Positions 27,864-36,011 of a stretch of 64,000 nucleotides of DNA are shown here, one piece after another. The notes under the pieces were generated by a model that did no database searches, was not told the DNA's origin, and saw only the letters and a list, made by a program, of their open reading frames with translations. Source of the stretch: Lentzea atacamensis (GTDB lineage Bacteria > Actinomycetota > Actinomycetes > Mycobacteriales > Pseudonocardiaceae); assembly GCF_003269295.1 (NCBI RefSeq), contig NZ_QLTT01000008.1, forward strand, positions 329,227 through 393,226. The letters are read 5' to 3'. The position numbers were made by a program, and so were the translations under genes. Numbering within the stretch: the stretch's first letter is position 1; each line of letters starts with the position of its first letter.

Positions 27864-28800
27864 GTCTTCTGCTCGTTTGCTGAAGTTGCTCGGGCTGCTG
27901 CAGTCGCGCCGTGAGTGGTCCGGTGCGGAGCTCGCGGACCGGCTCGGCGTCACCACCCGCACGGTCCGGCGTGACATCGACAAGCTCCGTGAGCTCGACT
28001 ACCCGGTGCACGCGTCGATGGGCACGTCCGGCGGCGGCTACCGGCTCGGACCGGGAGCGCGGCTGCCACCGTTGCTGCTGGACGACGACGAGGCGGTGGC
28101 CGTGGCCGTCGGGCTGCGAACCGCGAGCGGCATCGAGAACATCGGTGAGACGGCCGTGCGCGCGTTGCTCAAGGTCGAGCAGGTGCTGCCGTCCGCGTTG
28201 CGGCACCAGGTGGCGGCCCTGGAGATCGCGACAGTGCCGCACACGGGATCGGCGCCTTCCGTGGACGCGTCGTTGCTGACCTTGGTGGGCACCGCGTGCC
28301 GTGACCGGCAGCGGATCCGCTTCTCCTACGTGGGTCACACGGGGGAGGAGTCCCTGCGCGAGGCCGAGCCGCACCGGCTGGTGACGTGGGGTCGTCGCTG
28401 GTATCTGGTCGCGTGGGACGTGCTGCGAGGCGACTGGCGGACATTTCGGCTCGATCGGATGAGCGTGCGGACCCCGTTCGGTGCCCGGTTCACGCCGCGT
28501 GAGATTCCGGGCGGCGATGCGGGGGCGTTCGTGGCGGCTCGCGTGGCGAACCGGTGGCCAGTGCAGGGCGTGGTGCGACTGAGCGTGCCCGCTTCCCAGG
28601 CTTCGGAGTGGCGCAGCTACGGCGAGGTTTTCGCTGTCGACGAAACGTCGTGCGACGTTCGCGTGGGAGGCGAGACGATGGACGACGTGGTGTTCATGCT
28701 CGCGAGCATCACCGTCGAGTTCGAGGTCGTCTCCCCGCCGGAGCTGTCGGCAGCGCTGATCCGGGCGGCGGAGCGGTTTCGTCGGGCGGCGAAGTTCTAG
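27862..28800 (+). CDS. DeoR/YafY-type HTH regulator with WYL domain
   Basis: A 312-aa regulator. The HTH (1-60) reads RLLKLLGLLQSRREWSGAELADRLGVTTRTVRRDIDKLREL; the WYL domain (about 130-215) contains RQRIRFSYVGH, PHRLVTWGRRWYLVAWD and TFRLDRM; a WCX-like C-terminal part follows. WYL domains sense nucleic acids or small ligands. There is no separate RBS and the GTG lies at the end of a palindrome, so a leaderless transcript is likely. Control of the divergent epoxide hydrolase and of itself is inferred. It is a single WYL protein, not the paired PafB/PafC. Confidence 0.92.
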   Translation: MSSARLLKLLGLLQSRREWSGAELADRLGVTTRTVRRDIDKLRELDYPVHASMGTSGGGYRLGPGARLPPLLLDDDEAVAVAVGLRTASGIENIGETAVRALLKVEQVLPSALRHQVAALEIATVPHTGSAPSVDASLLTLVGTACRDRQRIRFSYVGHTGEESLREAEPHRLVTWGRRWYLVAWDVLRGDWRTFRLDRMSVRTPFGARFTPREIPGGDAGAFVAARVANRWPVQGVVRLSVPASQASEWRSYGEVFAVDETSCDVRVGGETMDDVVFMLASITVEFEVVSPPELSAALIRAAERFRRAAKF

Positions 28801-28868
28801 AGAATTTCTCAGGGTGCTGACAGCAGACTCCTAAGCACGCGCGGCTCAGTGGAGTCAGGGAGGTCGCC

Positions 28869-29516
28869 ATGCTGATCGATCGCACCATGCCACTCGGTAC
28901 CGCGCTGACCGTGACCTACGCGTCGGACCGTGGACCGCGCGCGCACAACGCCGACGCGTACGCCACCAACGGCCGCCGCACCTTCGTCGTGGCCGACGGG
29001 GTGGGCGACTCCACCGCGGCCGCCGAAGCCGCGCACGCCGCCGCGCAGGCCGCAGCTCTTCTCGCCGACCCGGTTGCCGCTGTCCTGGCCGCGCGTGACG
29101 CCCTCCAAGTGCACACGGGGGACGCCGTCATCGTGGTGGCCGTCGCCCGGCCGGACGGGGGCTTCGACGTCGCGTGGGCCGGTGACGCCCGTGCGTACGC
29201 GTCGAACGGTGAGGACCTCGTGCAGCTCACGACCGACCACACGGTGGCGGAGTACTTCCGCGAGCGCGGTGTGGTGCCGCAGCCACGGCTGGAGCACGTC
29301 GTGACCAACACCGTCCGGCACGCGACGCGGGAGAACATCGGGCGAGCAGGGACGCGGGCTCCGCGGCTCGTTCTCGTGTCGGACGGCGTTTACGGGCCGT
29401 TGGGGCACGACGGGATCGAGGCGATCATGGCCGGGCACGCGTCGGCCGACCGGTTGGTGCGGGCGGCGTTGTACGCGGGCGGGACGGACAACGCCACGGC
29501 GGTAGTGGTGAGCTAG
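28869..29516 (+). CDS. PP2C-type serine/threonine phosphatase
   Basis: A 215-aa cytosolic PP2C domain, shorter than the usual 240-260. Motifs in order: RGPRAHNADAYA (metal loop 1), FVVADGVGD (metal Asp), VAWAGDARAYA, LVSDGVYGPL and DNATAVVVS. All metal-binding aspartates are in place. GGGAGG precedes the ATG. Such phosphatases usually oppose Hanks-type kinases; none is in the window. The gene ends in a hairpin shared with ku. Confidence 0.9.
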   Translation: MLIDRTMPLGTALTVTYASDRGPRAHNADAYATNGRRTFVVADGVGDSTAAAEAAHAAAQAAALLADPVAAVLAARDALQVHTGDAVIVVAVARPDGGFDVAWAGDARAYASNGEDLVQLTTDHTVAEYFRERGVVPQPRLEHVVTNTVRHATRENIGRAGTRAPRLVLVSDGVYGPLGHDGIEAIMAGHASADRLVRAALYAGGTDNATAVVVS

Positions 29517-29564
29517 TGGCGTGGCCCGGGACGTTGCCCGGCAACGTTCCGGGCCACGCCACTA
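29514..29564. terminator. 24-bp hairpin shared by PP2C and ku, containing both stop codons
   Basis: Left arm 29514-29537 and right arm 29541-29564 pair over 24 positions with one G-U-type mismatch and a 3-base loop. Each arm begins with the TAG stop of its gene, so the hairpin is a true bidirectional terminator. Confidence 0.85.
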
Positions 29565-30374
29565 ACCGGCCTTCTTCTTGGTGCCGCTCCGCTTCTTCTT
29601 GCTCGCCTCGACGCTGCGCTGCAACGCCTCCATGAGGTCCACGACCCCCGTGGCCTCCGGCGGCTCGGCCTCGACGACGATCTCGCGGCCCTTCTGCTTG
29701 TCCTTGATGAGCTTGTTGACGCGTTCGGTGTAGGTGTCGCGGTAGTTCTTCGGCCGCCAGTCGTCGGCCATGGACTCGACCAGCGACACCGCCATGTCGA
29801 GCTCCTTGCCGCGCGGGGCCCGTCCCTCGGGCGTCACGTCCAGCACGTCCTCCGGCTTGCGGATCTCGTCGGCGAAGAACAACGTGTGCACGGCGAGGAT
29901 CCCGTTGTCCTCCTTCAGCGCGGTGAGGTACTGCTTGCCGCGCATGACGAACATCGCGATGCCCGCCCGGTTCGTCTTCTTCATCGCCTGCGCCAGCAAC
30001 AGGTACGGACGCGAGAACTCGGGCTTGGCCGGGCCGAGCCAGTACGTCTTCTGGAAGAAAACCGGGTCGATCTCGTCGAGGTCCACGAACGCCTCGATGT
30101 CGAGCGTCCGCGACCGGCCGGGAGCGATGTCGTCGAGCTCCTCGGGCTCCACGATCACGTACTCGCCGTTGTCGACCTCGTGCCCCTTCACGATCTTGTC
30201 GTAGGGCACCTCACGCCCAGTGCGCTCGTTGACGCGCTTGTAGCGGATGCGGTCGGAGGTCCCGCGCTGGAACTGGTTGAAGTGCACCGTGTGGTCCTCG
30301 GTCGCGCTGTACAGCTCCACCGGGATGCTCACCAGCCCGAAGCTGACCGACCCGCTCCAGATCGCCCGTGCCAT
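29562..30374 (-). CDS. ku: Non-homologous end-joining protein Ku
   Basis: A 270-aa bacterial Ku homodimer subunit, which holds broken DNA ends for LigD. It starts MARAIWSGSVSFGLVSIPVELYSATE, the standard Ku opening, and has RIRYKRVNERTGREVPYDKIVKGHEV, FFQKTYWLGP and RGKQYLTALKEDNGILAVHTLFFADEI, ending in a Lys-rich tail (KKKRSGTKKKAG) as in many actinobacterial Ku proteins. No ligD lies within the window, so this is a stand-alone copy; such genomes often have several. I see no LexA- or PafBC-type box upstream. Confidence 0.97.
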   Translation of the reverse strand: MARAIWSGSVSFGLVSIPVELYSATEDHTVHFNQFQRGTSDRIRYKRVNERTGREVPYDKIVKGHEVDNGEYVIVEPEELDDIAPGRSRTLDIEAFVDLDEIDPVFFQKTYWLGPAKPEFSRPYLLLAQAMKKTNRAGIAMFVMRGKQYLTALKEDNGILAVHTLFFADEIRKPEDVLDVTPEGRAPRGKELDMAVSLVESMADDWRPKNYRDTYTERVNKLIKDKQKGREIVVEAEPPEATGVVDLMEALQRSVEASKKKRSGTKKKAG

Positions 30375-30445
30375 GCGCGCGGAATACCCGCTTCCGCCTC
30401 GTTCAAACCGCGGGCGGACGTGTGAGCTTGCTACGGTCTGCAGGT

Positions 30446-30967
30446 GTGAGAGTGGTCGTGCTGTCCGACACCCACGCGCCGCGGTTCTGGAAGCGGTGCC
30501 CTCCAGACGTGGCCTCGCACCTGCGGTCCGCCGACCTGATCCTGCACGGCGGTGATGTCTGCGTGGCTCCCGTGCTGGACGAGCTGGCGCAGTACGCGCC
30601 GGTGATCGCGGTGTGCGGCAACAACGACGGGCCGGACGTGGTGGCGTGGGGTGCACCGGAGACCGCCGAGTTCGACATCGAGGGCCTGCCGGTAGCGATG
30701 ATCCACGACAGCGGGCAGAAGGCCGGCCGGCTGGCACGGATGCGCCGCCGGTTCCCCGCTGCCCGGCTCGTCGTCTTCGGTCACTCGCACATCCCGTGGG
30801 ACGAGGAAGAAGACGGGTTCCGCGTCTTCAACCCCGGTTCTCCCACGGACAAGCGCCGTCAGCCGCACTGCACGATCGGGCTGCTGGACGTTGTGGACGG
30901 TGAGCTTGTGAACGCGCGAATCGTGCCGGTCGCCCAGGCCGCGAGCCGCGGGCCGAGCAGCTCGTAG
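30446..30967 (+). CDS. YfcE/MJ0936-type metallophosphoesterase
   Basis: A 173-aa calcineurin-like phosphoesterase. The metal motifs are complete: VVLSDTHAP, LILHGGDV, VCGNNDGPDV and VFGHSHIPW. GTG 30446 is the start that leaves only VRV before the first metal motif, as usual in this family, which hydrolyses phosphodiesters such as cyclic nucleotides in vitro. It diverges from ku. The last 109 bases overlap the opposite hydrolase gene; the tail after NARIVPV has no family similarity and probably results from loss of an earlier stop. Confidence 0.9.
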   Translation: MRVVVLSDTHAPRFWKRCPPDVASHLRSADLILHGGDVCVAPVLDELAQYAPVIAVCGNNDGPDVVAWGAPETAEFDIEGLPVAMIHDSGQKAGRLARMRRRFPAARLVVFGHSHIPWDEEEDGFRVFNPGSPTDKRRQPHCTIGLLDVVDGELVNARIVPVAQAASRGPSSS

Positions 30968-31653
30968 ACCTTCGGGTCGAACCCCATGCCGGTGTGCGTG
31001 CTGTGCACCTCGACGCAGTCGGCGTACGGGTCCTGACACAGTTGCCAGGGCACGATTCCGTCCGAACGTGAGAAGATCGAGATGGCGGGTACCCGCAGCG
31101 GTTCGGCGAGGTCCTTCACGTGCTCTTCGAAGCACGGCCCTCGCATGCAGTCGTCGTCCAGCAACCCGGGAATGCCCGCGGAAGCCAGTCGTGCCAGAAA
31201 CCTCGCGATGCGCAGCACGTTGGGGTGCGCGCCCAACGGGTCCAGCACGGGACTGCCCAGCATCACCAGGCCGTGCACGAGGTCGGGGCGCCGGGCGGCG
31301 GCGAGACGCGCGAGGCCGCCGCCACGGCTCTGGCCGAGCAGCACCACCGGACGTCCAGTGTGCTCGGCGTGCTTCTCGGTGCTGTGCAGGAGCCGTTTCA
31401 GCAGCTCCGCGGTGCACCCGACGGTGAACCCGACACCAGAGCTCGCCGGGCGGTAGCCGCGTGCCCGCAGCCACGAGCCGGCGGGCACCAGGCTTGCCTC
31501 ACCGGCACCGAAACCGGGCACGAGCACGACGCCCAGTCCGTTGCCCTGGCCGGGATCCGCGCTCCGCCACACGGGATGGCGCAGCAGCCTCGGCACGTCC
31601 CACAACGCCCTGACCACGCTTTCGCGTGCGGCGGATCGCAATCCGTCGAACAT
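30859..31653 (-). CDS. Alpha/beta hydrolase
   Basis: A 264-aa cytosolic alpha/beta hydrolase of the lipase type: GVVLVPGFGAGEASL (oxyanion strand), VLLGQSRGGGLA with the nucleophile Ser, IFSRSDGIVPW with the Asp, and the His of EVHSTHTGMG. The fold seems complete at LLGPRLAAWATGTIRA; the last 17 residues are read on the strand opposite the phosphoesterase gene. Substrate unknown. The gene starts just downstream of the GH88/105 gene on the same strand but is not obviously part of that operon. Confidence 0.85.
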   Translation of the reverse strand: MFDGLRSAARESVVRALWDVPRLLRHPVWRSADPGQGNGLGVVLVPGFGAGEASLVPAGSWLRARGYRPASSGVGFTVGCTAELLKRLLHSTEKHAEHTGRPVVLLGQSRGGGLARLAAARRPDLVHGLVMLGSPVLDPLGAHPNVLRIARFLARLASAGIPGLLDDDCMRGPCFEEHVKDLAEPLRVPAISIFSRSDGIVPWQLCQDPYADCVEVHSTHTGMGFDPKVYELLGPRLAAWATGTIRAFTSSPSTTSSSPIVQCG

Positions 31654-31669
31654 GTCACTGGGTTGCCGA

Positions 31670-33136
31670 CTACTTAGGAGCTAAACCAAGTTCTTCGTTC
31701 ATGAGCAGGAACGCGCCCAGGCCGTGGAAGTCGTTCACCGCACGGGCTCGGCGCAGGTAGTAGGCCTCGTCGCCCACGCTGGTGCCGACGCTGATGCCCG
31801 CGATCGCGGTGCGGCCGTCCGACCCGATGGAGGCCTGGGAGAGCACCCCGCGGTACCCCTTCCGGGCGACCCGGAGGTACGACGGGCTGAGCACACGTTG
31901 TTCCACAGCCTGCGAGATCGTGTACGCGTACATGCTCGAACACGAGGTCTCCAGCCAGTTTCCCGCCAGGTCCGGCTTGATCGGCAGCTGGAACCACAGG
32001 CCGCTGGGGTCCTGGAAACGCCGGTAGCCGTCCGCGAGGTGCCGGACGATCTCCATCAGCTCGGCGCGGGCCGGGTGGGTGCGCGGTACGTGCCGCAGCA
32101 CGTCCACTGTGGCCATGCCGAACCATCCGACCGCGCGGCACCACACCTCCGGTGACTGTCCTGTGTGCTCGGAGTAGGCGTGCCGCAGCAGGCCTTCCGG
32201 GTTCTTCAGGTGCCGGTAGTAGATGGAGAGCTGCCGGGTCGCGGTGTCGACGTCGCCCGCGCGGGCGAGGAACGGCTGCACCATGAACACGCCGTCCGCC
32301 CACAGCTGACCGGTGAACGCGACGTTGTGGATCAGGCCGCCGTCGGACGTGCGCGGGTAGGTGGCGATGCGGTCGCGGATGCGCTGGGCGGCCAGCCGGT
32401 AGCGCTCCTCGCCGGTCGCCTGCGCGAGGTCCAGGAAGATGTTGCCCGCCAGCATGCTGTCGAGATCGTTGTAAGGGTTGCCGGTGCTGCCGTCGGCGCG
32501 CACCCGTGCGTCACCCCAGGCCTTGAGGTAGTCGAGGTAGCGGCCGGTGCGCCGGTGGACGAGGTACACGCTGTGCAGGAACAACGTGTCGGTGTAGCTC
32601 AGGCCGAGCGACGTGGCGGGACGGGTGGCGATCGTCGAGTCCACCACGGCCGTCGACCAGTCACGCGGGCGCGGTGCCTCGACGTCGTTCGCGATGGTCA
32701 GCGAGTCGAGGTTCGGGCCGCCCTCTGCAGTCGTGGCGGTGGCGCGGATCGTGTGGGTTCCTTGTGACAGCTGCACTGTGAGTGTCTTCGTCGCCCACGT
32801 CGTCCAGGCGCCGGTGCTCCCGAACGGCACGGTGGTGGGCGTGCCGTCGACGGTGATTTCCATCGGCCGGTCGGTCGTTGTGCCGTTGGCGTAGCGGAAG
32901 ACGAGGTCGTGTTGCCTGGCGTGCGAGGTGTAGGTGGTGAACTCGACGGCGCTGCCGATCACGTTGTCGTAGTTGACGAAACCCGTGCCGGTGTAACCGT
33001 CGTGGTTGGACTCGACGACGCCCTGGCTGCGGGTGGCGTGTTCGGCCTCGTACACGGTGGTCGCCGCTTGCGCTGCCGGTGTCGCGAGTGCGGTGATCGT
33101 GAGCGCGACCAGCCACACGGCTTTCTTGTCAGCCAA
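31670..33136 (-). CDS. Secreted CBM35-like plus GH88/GH105 hydrolase
   Basis: A 488-aa secreted enzyme. TTG start with strong RBS GGAGGAG; signal peptide to about AAQA. Residues about 27-150 form a CBM6/35-like beta-sandwich (TVYEAEHATRSQG, GTGFVNYDN, TVQLSQGTHTIRATAT). The rest is an (alpha/alpha)6 barrel with TGQLWADGVFMVQPFLAR (catalytic Asp), EVWCRAVGWFGMATVDVL and ETSCSSMYAYTISQA, typical of unsaturated rhamnogalacturonyl/glucuronyl hydrolases. These act on ends created by polysaccharide lyases. Its start overlaps the stop of the 960-aa protein by 8 bases, making it the last gene of a three-gene operon. Confidence 0.92.
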   Translation of the reverse strand: MADKKAVWLVALTITALATPAAQAATTVYEAEHATRSQGVVESNHDGYTGTGFVNYDNVIGSAVEFTTYTSHARQHDLVFRYANGTTTDRPMEITVDGTPTTVPFGSTGAWTTWATKTLTVQLSQGTHTIRATATTAEGGPNLDSLTIANDVEAPRPRDWSTAVVDSTIATRPATSLGLSYTDTLFLHSVYLVHRRTGRYLDYLKAWGDARVRADGSTGNPYNDLDSMLAGNIFLDLAQATGEERYRLAAQRIRDRIATYPRTSDGGLIHNVAFTGQLWADGVFMVQPFLARAGDVDTATRQLSIYYRHLKNPEGLLRHAYSEHTGQSPEVWCRAVGWFGMATVDVLRHVPRTHPARAELMEIVRHLADGYRRFQDPSGLWFQLPIKPDLAGNWLETSCSSMYAYTISQAVEQRVLSPSYLRVARKGYRGVLSQASIGSDGRTAIAGISVGTSVGDEAYYLRRARAVNDFHGLGAFLLMNEELGLAPK

Positions 33137-36011
33137 CAGGATCTCCTCCGGTCACCGAGAGGCTTCTGAGCGACGCGTGTCCTGGCCGCCATCCGGTCGA
33201 GACGGCCACGTACCTGGCGACGGTTGCCTGTCCGTACGTCTTTCCGTCCGTGCTGCAGGTGATGGTGTGCGGCGGGACCGGGCCGTCTGTCCATTTCAGA
33301 CCGACTCTGATGCCGTACACCGACCCGAGGTCCACGACCATGCGGCCGTCACGGCCTGGCGTCCACGAGGTGTTCTGCCGGCCGTCGACCGCGGCGGCCG
33401 GGTCGGTCATGCCGGGCGGCAGGACGGAGTTGGGGAACGTGACCCGGCCCAGCGCGAGGTCGTTCAACGGGAACGGCTTCGCCTGCGGCATGGTCACCGT
33501 GCGCTCGGCCTGGCCGAGCACGATCGACATGGTGGTGCCGTCGCGGTGGGTCAGCGTGAACCGGGCGGGGCCGCCGCGGAACGTGACCCGACGGCCGTCG
33601 TGCACGATCGCCGTGATGCCCGCGGGGATGTGTCGGGCGGTGAACCACGGTGGCTCGATCCGTGCGGTGGCGGCGGGCAGGGTGAGGGCGTAGCCGGTGC
33701 CGTTGGTGGTGGTCAGCTGAGTGCCTCGGTAGAGACGGGTGCCGTGGAGGCGGACGGTGCCGGTGACGTCGGCGTTCGACAGGTTGAAGAGGGTGAGGAA
33801 GCCGTCTGCCGTGCTCGCCTGTACTGATGGAGGGCATTGAGGTGCCGGATTCGCGGCGACAGCCCGTAGATCGGCGCGAACGTAACCTTCCACGATCCCT
33901 GAAGGGACGCTGATCGTGTCGCCGTGCACGGTTATCGGATCGGCCGCCCGCGCGACGAACCCCGCCCGGCCGTCCACGTCGAGCCAGCCGGCCGTGCTGA
34001 GGTCCGGTCGCGGATGCTCGGCCACCGTCGTCCACCCGGCGCCGTCCATCGACGTCTCGACCCGATAGGCGCCCGCCGCCGCGGTCTCCCAGCGCAGCCG
34101 CACGCGGCTCACCGTCGTGGCAGCGCCCAGGTCGACCGCGAGCCAGCTGTCGGCACGGCCGCGCTCCGCCCGTGCGACCGCCCAGCGCGTGGCCGGATTG
34201 CCGTCCGTGGCCTTGCCCGGTTCCATGCCCGTGTCGAAGGACGACGCCGTGGTCGGCTTTCCGCGCGCGAGATCGCCTTCCACGTCGAAGTCGAACAACG
34301 AGTAGCCGTACGTGGGATGCGGACGCACGCCGACCATCCGGACGTGACGTGCGGTCGTGGCTGGGAACGTCAGCTCATCGACTCGGAAGGCCTCGCGCGC
34401 GCGAACTGTCACGCGGCCGGAAGCACCGGTGTAGGTGCGGGAACCCGTGAGTCCTGGCATCCCCGTCATCGCCAGGTTGTGCACGTCCACCCGGCCGGGC
34501 CGGGGGAGAGCGCACACGATCGTCCCGGTGGGCAGCGTGGCGGTGCCGGCGAACCCGTCCGCGAACGCCAGCAGGCTCGCCGTGCCGTCGAACCCGTCGC
34601 GAACCTGTTGGTGCACCACGGCATTGCGCTTGGTGACCGTGGCGGGTGGCAGCAGCATCGGGGTGGTGCCGCTGATCTTGAACAGCCAGTCGTCGTGCGC
34701 GGGCTGCCAGGCGAACTTCGTGAACCCGGGTTTGGTCACCGTGCCCGCCCACGCCGCCGCGGACTGGTGGGTCAGCAGTCCGGGGTCGGCGCCGTGGTCG
34801 ATCGTGATCGCCGCACGTGCGAAGAAGTCAGGAACCGGGGTCACCGGCGGACGGAGTTCGTGCAGCAGGTAGCTGATCGCGAGCTCTGCCCGTGCCTCCG
34901 GCTCGTACTTCGCCTCACCGGAGAACTTCGCGAGCCGGTACACCGGCGGATGCGCCTGGTAGGCGAGCAGCCGGGACGCCAGCGCGGCTTCCGCGAAGGC
35001 CGCCATCGGGTCGCGCAGCACGGTGGAGCGGAACGCGAGCGGGATGACGTCGCGGCCGTACAGGTGCTCGCGGTCGTCGACCATGGGCATCAACGGCTCG
35101 CCCGCGTCGCTCATGGTGGCGAGGATGGTGCGCCACAACAGTTCGCCGTTGGGTTGCTTCGTGAGCACCTCGGGCAGGGGACGACCGGCGAGCAGGAAGT
35201 GCACGGCGTTGCGGCCGGACGTGCGCCACAGTTCGGACTGGTAGTGCGGTCCGAACGAGCCGTGGTTCTCCACGATGAACGTGTCGTGGAGGTTCGCCGC
35301 GGTGTTCGCCGAGATCGGCACGCCGTCCACTGTGGAGGGATTGGCGAGGTCTGCGGCGGGCAGCCCAGCCTCGTTGCGGCTCCACCGGCCGAACGCCTCC
35401 CGCCAGCCGGGTCCGTCGCCGTGCCAGGCCAGTCCCGGCGCGAGCGACTGGGCGTAGACTCCCATCTCCTCCAGCTTGGTGTCGCCGCGGTAGCCGCCGG
35501 TCAGGCCGTTCGGCGTCCAGCCGCCCGAGCGCGGGTCGTTGCCGGTGCCGAGCGAGGTCGTGTAGTCGGCCTGGCCGCGCGCGATCGTCTCCACGTCGGC
35601 GCGGGTGGCGGCGTCCAGGTCGGGCCAGAGCAGGCGGGCGGCGAGCACGAAGTACGACTGGAACGTGGTGTCCCAGAACAGGGTCTTGCCCCACTCCGTG
35701 CCGCCCGCGAGCACGTTGCTCGCGGCGAAGTGCTTGATCGTCGCGAGGGTGTGCTGACGCAGCACGTCCTTCTCGATGCCAGCCAGCGCCGCGTCGTAGT
35801 TGCCGCGCGTCAGCAGAACGGCGTTGCCGAGCACGACCGCGAACCCGAAGTCCGTGCGCCGGTAGCGGCCCGCGACCGGGTCGTACTGCGTCTCCGCCCA
35901 TCTCGTGTGCCTGAGCAGCACCTCGTAGTACGTGTCCTTCAGCTGGGCGAGCGAGATGCTGGGCGCGAGTGTCAGCAGTCCGGTCGCGTAAAGGAACTGT
36001 CTGCGATTCAT
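33129..36011 (-). CDS. Tat-exported 960-aa protein with two discoidin-like domains
   Basis: A 960-aa protein starting MNRRQFLYATGLLTLAPSIS, a twin-arginine (Tat) signal. Residues about 25-430 look all-helical and may form an (alpha/alpha) toroid (EWGKTLFWDTTFQSYFVLAARLLWPD, LHDTFIVENHGSFGPHYQSELW). Two F5/8-type C (CBM32-like) domains follow, one with ARGKPTTASSFDTGMEPGKATDGNPATRW, one near the C-terminus with PAAAVDGRQNTSW. I cannot place the catalytic part in a family. Its place between GH97 and GH88/105 suggests a lyase or hydrolase for an acidic polysaccharide. ATG 36011 overlaps the GH97 stop by one base; GTG 36017 is an alternative. Confidence 0.82.
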   Translation of the reverse strand: MNRRQFLYATGLLTLAPSISLAQLKDTYYEVLLRHTRWAETQYDPVAGRYRRTDFGFAVVLGNAVLLTRGNYDAALAGIEKDVLRQHTLATIKHFAASNVLAGGTEWGKTLFWDTTFQSYFVLAARLLWPDLDAATRADVETIARGQADYTTSLGTGNDPRSGGWTPNGLTGGYRGDTKLEEMGVYAQSLAPGLAWHGDGPGWREAFGRWSRNEAGLPAADLANPSTVDGVPISANTAANLHDTFIVENHGSFGPHYQSELWRTSGRNAVHFLLAGRPLPEVLTKQPNGELLWRTILATMSDAGEPLMPMVDDREHLYGRDVIPLAFRSTVLRDPMAAFAEAALASRLLAYQAHPPVYRLAKFSGEAKYEPEARAELAISYLLHELRPPVTPVPDFFARAAITIDHGADPGLLTHQSAAAWAGTVTKPGFTKFAWQPAHDDWLFKISGTTPMLLPPATVTKRNAVVHQQVRDGFDGTASLLAFADGFAGTATLPTGTIVCALPRPGRVDVHNLAMTGMPGLTGSRTYTGASGRVTVRAREAFRVDELTFPATTARHVRMVGVRPHPTYGYSLFDFDVEGDLARGKPTTASSFDTGMEPGKATDGNPATRWAVARAERGRADSWLAVDLGAATTVSRVRLRWETAAAGAYRVETSMDGAGWTTVAEHPRPDLSTAGWLDVDGRAGFVARAADPITVHGDTISVPSGIVEGYVRADLRAVAANPAPQCPPSVQASTADGFLTLFNLSNADVTGTVRLHGTRLYRGTQLTTTNGTGYALTLPAATARIEPPWFTARHIPAGITAIVHDGRRVTFRGGPARFTLTHRDGTTMSIVLGQAERTVTMPQAKPFPLNDLALGRVTFPNSVLPPGMTDPAAAVDGRQNTSWTPGRDGRMVVDLGSVYGIRVGLKWTDGPVPPHTITCSTDGKTYGQATVARYVAVSTGWRPGHASLRSLSVTGGDPVG

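Noticed and set aside
24786-27914. Long open frame (over 1000 codons) on the plus strand opposite the AfsR-type and epoxide hydrolase genes
   Set aside because: It mirrors two well-supported genes, is Arg/Gln/Val-rich without domains, and is the usual result of GC-rich codon bias in the opposite strand.
29562-30445. DNA-damage (LexA or PafBC) box upstream of ku
   Set aside because: The 71 bases before ku hold TACGGT but no TTGTC element at the needed distance and no LexA palindrome.
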